Of a DNA stretch of 64,000 nucleotides, positions 17,922 to 29,688 are shown piece by piece. The translations under genes and the position numbers were made by a program. Position 1 is the stretch's first letter. Each line of letters begins with the position of its first letter. The notes below the pieces were generated by a model, which worked only from the letters and a program-made list of their open reading frames with translations, was not told the DNA's origin and made no database searches. The stretch is from CBDCXF01 sp965223755 (lineage in GTDB: Bacteria > Acidobacteriota > Thermoanaerobaculia > Multivoradales > JAHEKO01), in assembly GCA_965223755.1 (NCBI GenBank), contig CBDCXF010000001.1, forward strand, positions 682,001 through 746,000. Direction: 5' to 3'.

Positions 17922-18389
17922 CTAGCGGTCGACCATCGCCGAGGTGATGGTGGCTTCGGCTGCCAGTTCGCCGTCAACGGTGGCGACCGCTTTGAGGCGG
18001 CAGTAACCGCGCCGCAAGCGCAAAACCTCGACTTCGTAGGTCAGCCGATCTCCAGGTAGGACCGGGCGACGGAAACGGGCTTTATCGATACCAGCGAAGT
18101 AAATCAATTTCTGGGCCGCGTCTTCGCGCGACGACAGCAACAAGACACCACCAGCTTGTGCTAGTCCTTCAATAATTAGCACCCCAGGCATCACAGGCCG
18201 GCCCGGAAAATGTCCGTTGAAGAAGTCTTCGTTGATGGTTACGTTTTTGTAGGCGACGATGCGTTGCTCGGGAACCAGTTCCAGGACGCGGTCGACCAGG
18301 AGAATCGGATAGCGGTGCGGGAGCACCTCGAGGATCCACGAGATATCGCCTCCCACGCTCTCATTTGCCTTCTTGCCGCGCCTCATCAT
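17922..18389 (-). CDS. fabZ: 3-hydroxyacyl-[ACP] dehydratase
   Basis: Hot-dog fold enzyme with LPHRYPILLVDRV and the active-site segment HFPGRPVMPGVLIIEG, with the catalytic His and Glu in place. The ATG at 18389 gives 155 residues and overlaps lpxD by 29 bases. A GTG at 18356 would give 144 residues with almost no overlap and is also credible, so the first 11 residues are uncertain. FabZ competes with LpxA for 3-hydroxyacyl-ACP; the lpxD-fabZ-lpxA order is the classic one that keeps fatty acid and lipid A synthesis in balance. Confidence 0.93.
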   Translation of the reverse strand: MMRRGKKANESVGGDISWILEVLPHRYPILLVDRVLELVPEQRIVAYKNVTINEDFFNGHFPGRPVMPGVLIIEGLAQAGGVLLLSSREDAAQKLIYFAGIDKARFRRPVLPGDRLTYEVEVLRLRRGYCRLKAVATVDGELAAEATITSAMVDR

Positions 18390-19401
18390 CCTCTTCTCTG
18401 AGTTGGTGCTCGAGTTGTTTGATTTTCCGTTCCATGTCGCCGAGGCGGCGCAATCGAACGGACAGTCGCTTCCACTCCATCAGTGGAATCGCCGGCGAGC
18501 CGCCCCATCTACTGCCATCGGGTGCATCCTCGTAAAGGGCCGTCTTGGCCGCCAACTGGACATCGTTGCCGACCTTCAAATGGCCGGCGACCCCGGCGTG
18601 GCCCGCCATCACTACGCGATCTCCGAGCTCAGCACTGCCGGCAATGGCGGTTTGAGCCACGAGCAGATTTGCGGCCCCCAGGCGCGCATTGTGTCCCACC
18701 TGCGCGAGGTTGTCGATCTTGGTTCCAGCCCCGATTACGGTCTCCTCAAGCACCGCACGGTCGACCGCCGTGTTGGCGCCGATTTCGACGTCATCTTGAA
18801 TGCGTACGATTCCGAGATGAGGGATCTTGTGGTGTCCTTCGGCGTCCGAGGCATAGCCGAAACCATCTGACCCGATGACCACTCCCGAGTGCAGACGCAC
18901 CCGGTCGCCGATGACGCAGCGGCGGTAAACCGAGACAAAAGGAAAGAGCACGCACTCGACTCCCACTTCGGCATCCGGGCCCAGAGCGACGTGGCTAACC
19001 AAGCGCGTTCTTGAGCCCACTCGCGCCCCCACCCCGATCGAACACAGCGGTCCCACCCAAGCATCATCGGCTACTTGAGCCAGCGGATCGACCACCGCGC
19101 TGGGGTGAATCCCGCTCTGCTCGGGATTGGCTGGTGCCAGACGCTGCAGCACCGTGCTCAAGGCGCGGTAGGGATCGGTGACCAACACCTGGTTGGGAGG
19201 GCCGCCGGCGACTTCGCCGGCCGCGAGCAAAGCTCCAGCCGCCGAGCTCTCGGCTGTCTTGCGGTATTTGGGGTTGCTCAGGAAAGCCAGATCCGAGGAG
19301 CCGGCGCTTTCGAGCGAACGCACACCGTCCACCACGAAGTCCTCGTCGCCCACGACTTCGCCGCCAACCCATTCGGCCACTTGGCCGAGCGTCACACGCA
19401 A
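18361..19401 (-). CDS. lpxD: UDP-3-O-acylglucosamine N-acyltransferase
   Basis: 346 residues. An N-terminal uridine-binding domain (GEVVGDEDFVVDGVRSLESA) is followed by a long hexapeptide-repeat beta-helix, including VIGSDGFGYASDAEGHHKIP and ANTAVDRAVLEETVIG, both typical of LpxD. It adds the second, N-linked acyl chain in lipid A synthesis. It starts one base after the ompH/skp stop, inside the bamA-ompH-lpxD-fabZ-lpxA core. An acidic/basic C-terminal tail of about 25 residues (LRRLGDMERKIKQLEHQLRE region) looks like a short coiled coil, which could help the trimer. Confidence 0.95.
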   Translation of the reverse strand: MRVTLGQVAEWVGGEVVGDEDFVVDGVRSLESAGSSDLAFLSNPKYRKTAESSAAGALLAAGEVAGGPPNQVLVTDPYRALSTVLQRLAPANPEQSGIHPSAVVDPLAQVADDAWVGPLCSIGVGARVGSRTRLVSHVALGPDAEVGVECVLFPFVSVYRRCVIGDRVRLHSGVVIGSDGFGYASDAEGHHKIPHLGIVRIQDDVEIGANTAVDRAVLEETVIGAGTKIDNLAQVGHNARLGAANLLVAQTAIAGSAELGDRVVMAGHAGVAGHLKVGNDVQLAAKTALYEDAPDGSRWGGSPAIPLMEWKRLSVRLRRLGDMERKIKQLEHQLREEDDEARQEGK

Positions 19402-19402
19402 A

Positions 19403-20026
19403 CTAGCCGCTGGATTCGGAACTCGAATCCGCCTCCGAACCTGCGGCCTTGGCGGCGCGGGAGGCGTTGTAACGCGCCACCACCTCGTCAGTGATGTTGA
19501 CCTGCTGCGGAGCGTAGACGACGCCGCCGTCGGTGATACTGAGAATCAACGAATAGGCCTGCTCATCACCGAGTTCTTGAATCAGCGGCAACACTTCACG
19601 TTCGATGGTGCTGAAGTTGCGCGCCTGAGCCTCCTGCATTTCGCGCTCCGCGTCCTGCACCGCGCGACGGTACGCCGTGCTCTTGTCTTCGAACTCGCGG
19701 TTGAGTTCGCCAAGGCGCTCCTGGGATAAGGACAGACGTCCCTCGGTAATCTGCGTCTGCAACTGATCCAGTTCACTGCTGAGCACTTCCAGATCGGCTC
19801 CCTTGGCATCGCGTAGCGCCTCCAACTCGGCCAGAGCGGCCTTGCCGGCGTCGGAGTCGGACACCAGACGGCGCACATCGATAACGCCGATCTTCGCGCT
19901 CGCCGCCGCATCTTCTACGGCGCCGGTATTTTCTTGGGCACGCGCCACGCCTGCATCGAGCCCGCCGAGGACAAACAGAGCCAGTAGCAACATCTGCCCC
20001 CAGGATTTCGTCAACTGCTTCTTCAT
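19403..20026 (-). CDS. OmpH/Skp-family periplasmic chaperone
   Basis: 207 residues from the ATG at 20026, preceded by AGGGAGAG. The ATG at 20068 lacks such a site and would displace the signal peptide. The Sec signal (QMLLLALFVLGGLDAGVARA) precedes IGVIDVRRLVSDS, the usual first strand of the Skp trimer base. A long Gln/Glu/Arg-rich coiled-coil hairpin (tentacle region, roughly 60-150) follows. Skp carries unfolded outer-membrane proteins to the Bam complex. It lies between bamA and lpxD, its usual place. The Ser/Glu-rich C-terminus is an unimportant-looking tail. Confidence 0.9.
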   Translation of the reverse strand: MKKQLTKSWGQMLLLALFVLGGLDAGVARAQENTGAVEDAAASAKIGVIDVRRLVSDSDAGKAALAELEALRDAKGADLEVLSSELDQLQTQITEGRLSLSQERLGELNREFEDKSTAYRRAVQDAEREMQEAQARNFSTIEREVLPLIQELGDEQAYSLILSITDGGVVYAPQQVNITDEVVARYNASRAAKAAGSEADSSSESSG

Positions 20027-20103
20027 TCTGTATCTCTCCCTAAGTTCCACAAATAGATTATCCAACAATTTGAGTTATGCACGGATCGAGTCCTGCGACT
20101 CGA

Positions 20104-22521
20104 CTAGAAAGTCGTACTGATGGCGAACTGGAAGTCGTCGAACCGATCCGGCGCAACGATGAACCGCGTGCTGTCTTCGCTGAGAATGCCTTCGATGGGA
20201 TCCAGGTTGCGTGAGTAGATGAACCGCAACGGGGCCCCAAATAGCGGCACCGTGACCCGAAACTCGATTCCGGTGGAATAGCGCAGGTTGTCGAAATCCC
20301 AGCCCTGGCTTTCGTGAAATGCGTTGCCGGCATCGGCAAACAACAGCACGCGGAACGACTCGTTGGGCACCACGTGATATTCCAGGTTGGCGAAGAAACG
20401 CTTGTCGCCAAAGAGCGCGAAGCCATTGTCGTCGACGAAATACGTGCCGTCAGCCTGTCTAGGAATCAGTGACCCGGTGCGGAAACCGCGCACCGAGGTC
20501 TCGCCACCGGTGCGAAGTCGATCGAAAAAGAACAGCTCGGAGTCGTTGAACGGCTCGATTTGGGCGGCCTCGACGTTCAAGGCGAGCACTGTCGTGAGCA
20601 CCTTCTGGGTCAGTGGGCGATAGATCGTCCCGCGCAGGATTCCGCGCACATAATCGCTGTCACCGCCGAGAAAGCCGCCGGCGTAGTCAGCAATGGCTTG
20701 AAAGCGCGGTCCTTGGGTCGGATTCAAACGGCTGTTGCGTTTGTCCCACAGGTAGCTGAGCCGGAACGACGACAGATCGCGTTCAAAGGTCTGCCGCACC
20801 GTCTCTCCACTGAAGTTCTGCAAGCTGCGGTCATCGAGGGTGGAAAAGTTGGTGTAAGTCAGCCCCAGACTGCTGAAAAGCGACAGATTCCGCGAGTAGG
20901 TCAGCGATCCGCCCTTTTGTTCCTGGATGATCGTCTGCCCCTGAATGAAGTCAAAATCGGTGTTGCGGACGAAGGCGCTGACGGCAAGATTCTGGGGCCG
21001 GTCCATAAACCACGGGATACCGTATGAAAACTCGTAGCGATCGCCGAAACGTCCGTTTTGCAGGTTGATGGACATCGTTTCGCCGCGGCCTCGGAAATTG
21101 CGGGTGGTGAACACGAACTGTCCGAAAAACCCTTCGAACTCGGAGTAGCCAGCACCAAACTGCAGCTCGGTACGGTCTCCCTCCTGACCGCGCACGACCA
21201 GATCCACCACCTTCTCTTCGGTGTCGGTCTCGATCTCGACCGGGTTCTCTTCGTCGATCTTGAAGAACTCGAGTTGGCGCATGCGCAACAAGCTGTTGCG
21301 CAGAGCCCCGGAGTTCATGACGTAACCCTCTTGCACCGCCATCTCGCGGCGCAGAACCTTGTCGCGGGTGCTGACGTTGCCCTCGAACTCGAGGCTGCGA
21401 ATTCGATATTGATCGCCCTCATCGATGTGGAACACGACGTCGGCGACATAGTTGTCTTTGTCGCGCTCGCGAATCTCGGTGTTGACGGTGGCAAAGAGGA
21501 ATCCGGTGTTGGCGTACACCTCCTCCATCGCGGTCTGCCCCTCTTCGACGACTTTCGACCGCAGCCAGCCACCCCGTGGCTCTTCGACCAGGCCTAACAA
21601 AAACTCGGTCTGAAAGGTGTCATTGCCCTCGACCTCGACGTCACCGAGGCTCCAGCGCGGGCCCTCTTGTATGGGTACCGTCAATGCAAGGCACCTTTTG
21701 TCATCCTGGTCACCTCCAGCGCCCTGAATCTCACTTTCCGGCTCACCAACCACTACGTCTTTGTAGCCGCGCGCCCGGTAGGCGTCGCCGACCGCCTTGA
21801 GGTCTTCGGCCAGGGTCGCCTCGCCGTAGATGTCGCGTTTGCGGAGCTTGGTGATGAAGTTGCTCTTCTTGGTCTTCTTCATCTCCCCTCGTAAAGCGCG
21901 GTCGCTCAAAACCGTATTCCCGTCAAAAGTAACCCCACAGATGCGCACTTTCGAGCCTTCGTCGATGGTGAACACCACGCGGCTCTCGCTGGGCGAAACG
22001 CGGATGACTTCATAGTCGGCGGTGGCCAGCCGGAATCCTTTCTCGGCGTAGAGGTCTTCGATCGCGGCTCCAAGGCGATAGACCTCGCCCAGATCCAAAG
22101 TGTCGCCCTCTTGCAGGCGAATCCGCTTGCGAGCGATCAGGTCCAGAATGTCCGAGGTTGAAACGCGCTTGATGCCGTCGTAGATCAATTCCGAAACTAG
22201 CGGCCGTTCGATCACTGAAACGGTCAACTTGACCCCATCGCCGTCGGCCTCCGCCCGCACCCGTACGTCGTCGACCAAGCCGCGCTCCCACAGTTGGTGG
22301 ACGCGGTCGTTCATGTCCTGGGAGCTGTAACGGTCGCCGACCTCGACCTCCAAGTAGAACAATACAGTGGACTCCGGCAGACCCTGCAGACCGTCAACGG
22401 AGATTTCGGTGATGGATCGCCCTTCCAAATTGGCCTGCGCCACCACCGGCATGGCAATTAACAGCGCCGCCACGGCGCTCAACACGCCAAAACGTCGCAT
22501 CCGTTCCGTGCCCGTATTCAT
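20104..22521 (-). CDS. bamA: Outer membrane protein assembly factor BamA
   Basis: 805 residues, full length. A signal peptide (VLSAVAALLIAMPVVAQA) is followed by five POTRA domains, the first starting at ITEISVDGLQGLPES, and a C-terminal 16-strand barrel. The barrel has the lid-lock motif VRGF in GGETSVRGFRTGS and ends in the expected aromatic residue (ISTTF). BamA inserts beta-barrel proteins into the outer membrane. Here it follows clpC after 187 bases and leads ompH-lpxD-fabZ-lpxA. A hairpin in the upstream gap may reduce read-through from clpC, so bamA could have its own promoter. Confidence 0.96.
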   Translation of the reverse strand: MNTGTERMRRFGVLSAVAALLIAMPVVAQANLEGRSITEISVDGLQGLPESTVLFYLEVEVGDRYSSQDMNDRVHQLWERGLVDDVRVRAEADGDGVKLTVSVIERPLVSELIYDGIKRVSTSDILDLIARKRIRLQEGDTLDLGEVYRLGAAIEDLYAEKGFRLATADYEVIRVSPSESRVVFTIDEGSKVRICGVTFDGNTVLSDRALRGEMKKTKKSNFITKLRKRDIYGEATLAEDLKAVGDAYRARGYKDVVVGEPESEIQGAGGDQDDKRCLALTVPIQEGPRWSLGDVEVEGNDTFQTEFLLGLVEEPRGGWLRSKVVEEGQTAMEEVYANTGFLFATVNTEIRERDKDNYVADVVFHIDEGDQYRIRSLEFEGNVSTRDKVLRREMAVQEGYVMNSGALRNSLLRMRQLEFFKIDEENPVEIETDTEEKVVDLVVRGQEGDRTELQFGAGYSEFEGFFGQFVFTTRNFRGRGETMSINLQNGRFGDRYEFSYGIPWFMDRPQNLAVSAFVRNTDFDFIQGQTIIQEQKGGSLTYSRNLSLFSSLGLTYTNFSTLDDRSLQNFSGETVRQTFERDLSSFRLSYLWDKRNSRLNPTQGPRFQAIADYAGGFLGGDSDYVRGILRGTIYRPLTQKVLTTVLALNVEAAQIEPFNDSELFFFDRLRTGGETSVRGFRTGSLIPRQADGTYFVDDNGFALFGDKRFFANLEYHVVPNESFRVLLFADAGNAFHESQGWDFDNLRYSTGIEFRVTVPLFGAPLRFIYSRNLDPIEGILSEDSTRFIVAPDRFDDFQFAISTTF

Positions 22522-22560
22522 AGGCCCACCGCTGAAATCATCGTGTTTCTAGAAATCACA

Positions 22561-22583
22561 ACGCCCGCGTCCAACGCGGGTGT
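22561..22583. terminator. GC-rich hairpin between clpC and bamA
   Basis: ACGCCCGCGT-CCA-ACGCGGGTGT is a 10-base-arm stem-loop with one wobble pair in the 187-base gap between clpC and bamA. On the minus strand it is followed by GTTGTGATTTC, a weak T-rich stretch. It could be a partial terminator inside the long array. The rest of the gap shows no gene. Confidence 0.4.
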
Positions 22584-22708
22584 TCAGGAATTTTGCAAAA
22601 ACCGTGCTGGCTTCGAGACCAGCATACAGATTCTAGCTGGCATCGCTTGTCAGCGGGGCCCCATTTTCAAAAACCAGTCGGAGAAACATCGAACGCGCAC
22701 CTTACCCT

Positions 22709-25126
<2,418 letters not shown>

Positions 25127-25150
25127 CTTCTCGATTTGCGAGAAAGGTAA

Positions 25151-25828
25151 CTACTGTCTATCTAAACGGCCATCTCGCAGGGTCAGGACCCTACCACAGC
25201 GGGCGGCAATGGCCGGGTCGTGAGTGACCACCACCATCGCCGTCGTATGCTCTCGCTGGGCCGCGAGCAAGACTTGCATCACTTCTTCGCCATGCTCGAG
25301 ATCCAGGCTCCCGGTGGGCTCATCGGCCAGGATTAGGGAAGGTCGATTGATGAGGGCTCGGCACAGGGCAACCCGCTGTCGTTCCCCACCGGAGAGTTGC
25401 GCTGGAAAGCGATGACCCAGATCCGCGAGTCCGACCTCAGCCAATAACTCGCGGCCGCGATCGGTGGCGGTTCCGCTTCTTTCTCCGGCAATGCGAGCGG
25501 GCAGCACAACGTTTTCGAGTGCGGTGAAGTCCGGCAGCAGTTCCTGAAACTGAAAGATGAGTCCCAGTGAACGGTTACGAAAGCGGGCCAACTCCTGATT
25601 CGAGAGAGCGTCCAAGTTTTGCCCACCGACGAGAATGCTTCCAGCATCGGCGCGATCCAACGCCCCCATCAAATGCAACAAGGTCGACTTGCCGGCTCCG
25701 GAAGGACCGACGACGGCGACGGTCTCGCGATCGGCGATCTCCAGGTCGACTCCGCGCAGCACCTCGGTGCGCGTGTCACCGTCCTGGTAGCTCTTCCACA
25801 CCCCCTGCAACTGGACTTGTTTACTCAT
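25151..25828 (-). CDS. lolD: Lipoprotein-releasing ABC transporter ATP-binding protein
   Basis: 225 residues with all ABC motifs: Walker A GPSGAGKSTLLHLM, signature LSGGERQRVALCRAL, Walker B LILADEPTGSLD and the H-loop VVVTHD. The sequence is of the MacB/LolD subgroup and follows the permease gene by 9 bases. LolD with its permease extracts lipoproteins from the inner membrane and hands them to LolA. No lolA is in this window. Confidence 0.93.
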   Translation of the reverse strand: MSKQVQLQGVWKSYQDGDTRTEVLRGVDLEIADRETVAVVGPSGAGKSTLLHLMGALDRADAGSILVGGQNLDALSNQELARFRNRSLGLIFQFQELLPDFTALENVVLPARIAGERSGTATDRGRELLAEVGLADLGHRFPAQLSGGERQRVALCRALINRPSLILADEPTGSLDLEHGEEVMQVLLAAQREHTTAMVVVTHDPAIAARCGRVLTLRDGRLDRQ

Positions 25829-25837
25829 TGGCTCGAC

Positions 25838-27085
25838 TCATTGACGCAACGCTTCGACCGGCTGGATGCGTGCCGCTTCGCGCGTCGCCACCAGACAGAC
25901 CAGCGTCGCCAGCGCCATCGCGCTACCGGCGATGATCAAGACATCCAGAGGCCGTACCGAGAAAGGTACGTGTTCGAGCAGGTAACCGTCGCCTGGGAGT
26001 CGAATCCAGCCGGTGCGATCCAGCAGCCACGCCGCGCCAACTCCCAACACCACCCCGGCGAGCGAACCGAGGGTCGCAATCGACAGCCCAACTCGAGCGA
26101 AAACTTGGCGGATTCCCGTCGCTGGAGCTCCCAGTGCCGCGAGGATTCCAACCTCTCGCCGTCGATCCGTCATCAACATATAGAGGTGCGCCACCAAGGC
26201 AAGGATCGCCACTACTACGATCAGGAACACGGCGCAGAAAACCAGGACTTTCTCCATGCGCAGAGCTACCCATAGACCAGGTTGCAGGCTCTCCCAACCA
26301 AGGATCGTGATCGGCTGGTTCTCCAGCCGAAGCCGCAGGCGAGCTACGATCTCGTCCGCCTGCGTCGCGTCGCCGGTGATCGCCAAGTGCGGCAAAAAAG
26401 CACCACCGAGCAAGCGACGCCCGGTATCGAGATCGACGTAGATAGTGCTTTCCGTGGCTTCACCGCTGGAGCGCGACTCGACGCGCGCCCGAACCACGGT
26501 TGGCTCGGTACCGAGTGGACCCACCCGGGGCCGGGAGGTTGCCAGCTCAACGACGTCGCCGGCGCGGTAGCCAGCCAGCAAACCGGGAGTCAAACGTACC
26601 CAGCCCCTATTTGGTGGCCCCTGGCTCGATGGGGTCGAACTCGGTGCGGTCGACGGGGTTGGTTCGCTATCGATTCTCGCCGCTCCGGACGGTTCAGCTC
26701 TCGGAAGGTGCCCTTGGTAGCCGACGATGCGCACCGGCTCGGCAATGGAACCCCCCAGCACCCAACCGTTGCCCTCAATCACCGTCGCCACTTTACCGGC
26801 CCCGAACTCGTCGACGACAAGATTCCGAACTTGCAGTAAAGCGTTTTCGTCCTCGACCACAACGCGCGCTGCGTCGACGCCGGTCACCGCCAAACGGCGA
26901 ATGGCATCCTGCAGGCCGGTCATCGCCGCCAAGGCGAGGATGAGGGCCGCAACCCCCAGAGCGATTCCGAGCCCTGCCGTCAGCGACAGAAACCGCGACA
27001 ATGAGTCTTGCCGCATGGTCGCCAGGTAGCGCCAAGCCACCCAGCGCGGCCAGGACGCGGACGGTGGGCTCATGCCGGAGCTCAC
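25838..27085 (-). CDS. LolC/LolE-family lipoprotein-releasing permease
   Basis: 415 residues from a GTG that overlaps the lysS stop (GTGA). The MacB-type layout is one N-terminal helix (FLSLTAGLGIALGVAALILA, about 32-51), a periplasmic MacB_PCD domain of about 200 residues, and three C-terminal helices forming an FtsX domain (VFCAVFLIVVVAILALVAHL onward). Only one permease gene accompanies lolD, so the transporter is probably a homodimer as in LolF-type systems rather than LolC/LolE. The periplasmic domain has a Ser/Pro-rich segment (PTPSTAPSSTPSSQG), probably a flexible loop. Confidence 0.9.
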   Translation of the reverse strand: MSSGMSPPSASWPRWVAWRYLATMRQDSLSRFLSLTAGLGIALGVAALILALAAMTGLQDAIRRLAVTGVDAARVVVEDENALLQVRNLVVDEFGAGKVATVIEGNGWVLGGSIAEPVRIVGYQGHLPRAEPSGAARIDSEPTPSTAPSSTPSSQGPPNRGWVRLTPGLLAGYRAGDVVELATSRPRVGPLGTEPTVVRARVESRSSGEATESTIYVDLDTGRRLLGGAFLPHLAITGDATQADEIVARLRLRLENQPITILGWESLQPGLWVALRMEKVLVFCAVFLIVVVAILALVAHLYMLMTDRRREVGILAALGAPATGIRQVFARVGLSIATLGSLAGVVLGVGAAWLLDRTGWIRLPGDGYLLEHVPFSVRPLDVLIIAGSAMALATLVCLVATREAARIQPVEALRQ

Positions 27086-28599
27086 TCCTCTTCGCCGTCG
27101 GCGGCGCCATCCGGATCCAACCTCGGCTTGAGCAAAGGGAACAGGATGACGTCGCGAATTGAAGGCGTGTCGAGGAGCAGCATGGTCAGGCGATCGATGC
27201 CGACACCCTCACCACCGGCAGGCGGCATGCCGTACTCCAGAGCCCGGACGTAGTCGTGATCGAAGCGGTGCGCTTCCTGATCGCCTCGCTCGCGGGCCTC
27301 CAGTTGCGCTTGAAAGCGCTGCGCCTGCACGTCCGGGTCGTTGAGTTCGGAGAAGGCGTTGGCGATCTCCATCCCGGCGATATAGAGCTCAAATCTCTCG
27401 GTGAGCCGCGCGTCGTCGCTTCGTTGCTTGGAAAGGGGGGATACCTCGACCGGGTGATTCATGATGAAGGTCGGCTCAATCAGTTGCTCCTCGGCCAACT
27501 GCTCGAACAGGTGCATTAGCCAATGGCCGTAGCCGTCTCCGCCGTCCGGCGCCTCGATGTCGCCTTCCGTCGCCAAGGCTTTGAGCTGATCGACCTCAGC
27601 TAGATCTTGCTCGGGCCGGTCCACTGCCGCCGCCAAAGCCTCACTCATGGTCCACCTCTTCCACGGGCCGGCACAATCGATGGTCTCGCCCTGCCAACTC
27701 AGTTCGCGAACCCCGCGCAACTCTTCGATGGCGCCCCCGAGCAGGTCCTCGGTGAAGTCCATTAGGTGCTGATAGTCGATGTACGCCCAGTAGAACTCGA
27801 GCATGGTGAACTCAGGATTGTGCTGAGTCGAAATCCCCTCGTTGCGGAAATTGCGATTGATCTCGTAGACCCGGTGTAGACCACCGACCAGCAACCTCTT
27901 GAGGTAGAGCTCCGGCGCCACCCGTAAATAGAGTTCGATATCCAGAGCGTTGTGGTGGGTGCGGAATGGACGCGCCGCCGCACCCCCGGGGAGCGCCTGC
28001 ATCATCGGCGTCTCGACTTCGAGAAAGTCCTCTTCATCCAGACGGCGGCGCAGATACTGAACCAGCCGACTGCGGGTCTCGAACCGCTGGCGGGATTCCT
28101 CGTTGACGACCAGATCCAGATACCGCTGGCGATAGCGCGCTTCGACGTCGGCGAGGCCATGCCACTTCTCCGGCCACGGCCGCAACGATTTGGAGAGCAT
28201 ATGCAGCTCGTCAACCAAAATCGTCAACTCACCGGTGCGCGTGCGCATCAGCGTTCCCGAGGCGCCGACGTAGTCGCCCAGGTCCAGATGCTGGAAAATC
28301 GTCGCGCTGCGCTCATCCAAAGCCTTGGTGCGCACCATCAACTGCAATTTGCCCTGACCGTCACTGATGTCGAGGAACGCGGTCTTGCCGTGCTTGCGCA
28401 AGCTACGGACGCGTCCTGGAACGCGCAGTTTGTCGCCCGCCTCATCTAGCTCTTCGGCCGATCTGCCCCCGTAACTGGCTTGCACACCGCCAGGCTCGAG
28501 ATCGTGCTCGAAGCGATTCGGATAGGGGTCGATCCCGGCTTCGATCAAAGCGTCGCGGTTGGCCCGCCGATTTGCAATTTGTACTTCCAACTCAGACAT
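27082..28599 (-). CDS. lysS: Lysyl-tRNA synthetase (class II)
   Basis: 505 residues from the ATG at 28599 (MSELEVQIANRRANRDALIE). Upstream the frame stays open to 28839, but that part is the shadow of the divergent pnp gene. An N-terminal OB fold binds the anticodon. The class II core follows, with motif 2 at FRNEGISTQHNPEFTMLEFYW and motif 3 at GEGVGIDRLTMLLLD. It charges tRNA-Lys. It is the first gene of the long leftward envelope array, and its stop overlaps the LolC/E start. This lysS-lol arrangement is common in several diderm phyla. Confidence 0.96.
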   Translation of the reverse strand: MSELEVQIANRRANRDALIEAGIDPYPNRFEHDLEPGGVQASYGGRSAEELDEAGDKLRVPGRVRSLRKHGKTAFLDISDGQGKLQLMVRTKALDERSATIFQHLDLGDYVGASGTLMRTRTGELTILVDELHMLSKSLRPWPEKWHGLADVEARYRQRYLDLVVNEESRQRFETRSRLVQYLRRRLDEEDFLEVETPMMQALPGGAAARPFRTHHNALDIELYLRVAPELYLKRLLVGGLHRVYEINRNFRNEGISTQHNPEFTMLEFYWAYIDYQHLMDFTEDLLGGAIEELRGVRELSWQGETIDCAGPWKRWTMSEALAAAVDRPEQDLAEVDQLKALATEGDIEAPDGGDGYGHWLMHLFEQLAEEQLIEPTFIMNHPVEVSPLSKQRSDDARLTERFELYIAGMEIANAFSELNDPDVQAQRFQAQLEARERGDQEAHRFDHDYVRALEYGMPPAGGEGVGIDRLTMLLLDTPSIRDVILFPLLKPRLDPDGAADGEEE

Positions 28600-28693
28600 C
28601 GTCTCGGTGACTCCCGTGGGCTCGAACTGTAACGGATTTCCAGCCTTCGCTACTGACTTCGAGTCCGTCTTTGCAGTGCTACGATTCGCGGCC

Positions 28694-29542
28694 ATGACCA
28701 TCCCTCTACGGCACTGGCATGAAGAACTGGACCAGCGCGTCCAATGGTGGCGTGATGAAGGGCTGCCAGTCCCGGCAGTGTGGTTGGTTGCCGGTTCCGG
28801 GCTCTCCGGTGACCTGGGCTTGAGTGGCGAAGCCGCCACTCTGTCGCTACAAGATCTGCTTCCCTTTCCTGTACGTTCGGTCGTCGGACACCCACATCAG
28901 GTTTCGGTCTTTTCCGACTCGGGCAACGGCCCGGTGGTCTACCAACAGGGCCGGCTGCACCTGTATCAAGGCTATTCGGCCGCCGAAGCGGCGTTCACCG
29001 TGCGCCTCGCGGCTCGCCTTGGCGCCAAGGTCCTGGTAATGAGCAATGCCGCTGGTTCTCTCCGGCGTCAATTCGGTCCGGGTAGCTTGATGGCAATTAG
29101 CGATCACTTGAACCTCTCGGGCACCAACCCTCTTCTCGGCGCCCCGCCCGAAGACTGGGGTGCGCAGTTCCCCGACATGACCCAGGCTCACAACCCGGAG
29201 CTGCGCAAGCTCGCCCATGACCACGCTGAAGCGCTCGGCATCGAGCTCGGTGACGGTGTCTACGCCGGCCTCCTCGGCCCCAGTTACGAAACACCCGCCG
29301 AGGTCCGCATGGTCGGCGCCCTCGGCGGCGACCTGGTGGGCATGTCGACAGTGACGGAAGTGATCGCCGCTCACCACATGGGCTTGCGCTGTCTGTGCTT
29401 CTCGATGGTGTCGAATCTGGGAGCCGGCATGAGCGGTGAAGCCCTCGACCACGACGAGGTGCTCGACTCGGCGAAGGAAGCGACGCGCAATTTTGCCTCC
29501 CTCCTGCGCGCCCTGCTGGCCGACCCTCGGCTCACTGCCTAG
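28694..29542 (+). CDS. Purine nucleoside phosphorylase
   Basis: 282 residues from the ATG at 28694 (MTIPLRHWHEELDQRVQWW); the longer open frame from 28559 is antisense to lysS. PNP family 2 motifs are VVYQQGRLHLYQGYS, MSNAAGSLRRQFGPGSLMA and VGMSTVTEVIAAHHMG, the last containing the substrate-binding Met/Ser/Thr region. It phosphorolyses inosine and guanosine. The hypoxanthine released can be used by the hpt gene that follows about 140 bases later. It diverges from lysS with 94 bases between starts. Confidence 0.92.
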   Translation: MTIPLRHWHEELDQRVQWWRDEGLPVPAVWLVAGSGLSGDLGLSGEAATLSLQDLLPFPVRSVVGHPHQVSVFSDSGNGPVVYQQGRLHLYQGYSAAEAAFTVRLAARLGAKVLVMSNAAGSLRRQFGPGSLMAISDHLNLSGTNPLLGAPPEDWGAQFPDMTQAHNPELRKLAHDHAEALGIELGDGVYAGLLGPSYETPAEVRMVGALGGDLVGMSTVTEVIAAHHMGLRCLCFSMVSNLGAGMSGEALDHDEVLDSAKEATRNFASLLRALLADPRLTA

Positions 29543-29592
29543 ACCCGAACCGGGCCATCGCTGGGACCAAAAACAGCTTTGCTATTCTCCGC

Positions 29593-29643
29593 GCTAGGCC
29601 AGTGGCTGGTGTTGGTGGCTAGTGTTGGTGGCTAGTGGTTAGG
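29593..29643. repeat. TAGTGG-type intergenic repeat, copy B
   Basis: About 50 bases of GCTAGG, AGTGGCTGG, TGTTGGTGGCTAG and similar, between pnp and hpt. It contains several GG pairs spaced 3-6 bases apart on the plus strand. It belongs to the family seen at 2581, 30673 and 41421. Confidence 0.8.
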
Positions 29644-29655
29644 AAAGAGCAACAG

Positions 29656-29688
29656 ATGAGCAGCATTTGGGAACGACGAACGGCATGA
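29656..29688 (+). CDS. Possible 10-residue leader ORF before hpt
   Basis: ATG at 29656 opens MSSIWERRTA and stops at TGA 29686-29688, which overlaps the hpt ATG (ATGA). AGGAAAGAG lies 6 bases before its ATG, a better ribosome site than anything in front of hpt itself. Hpt may thus be translated by coupling to this leader. It could equally be chance; nothing in the peptide suggests an attenuator (no run of one amino acid). Confidence 0.35.
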   Translation: MSSIWERRTA

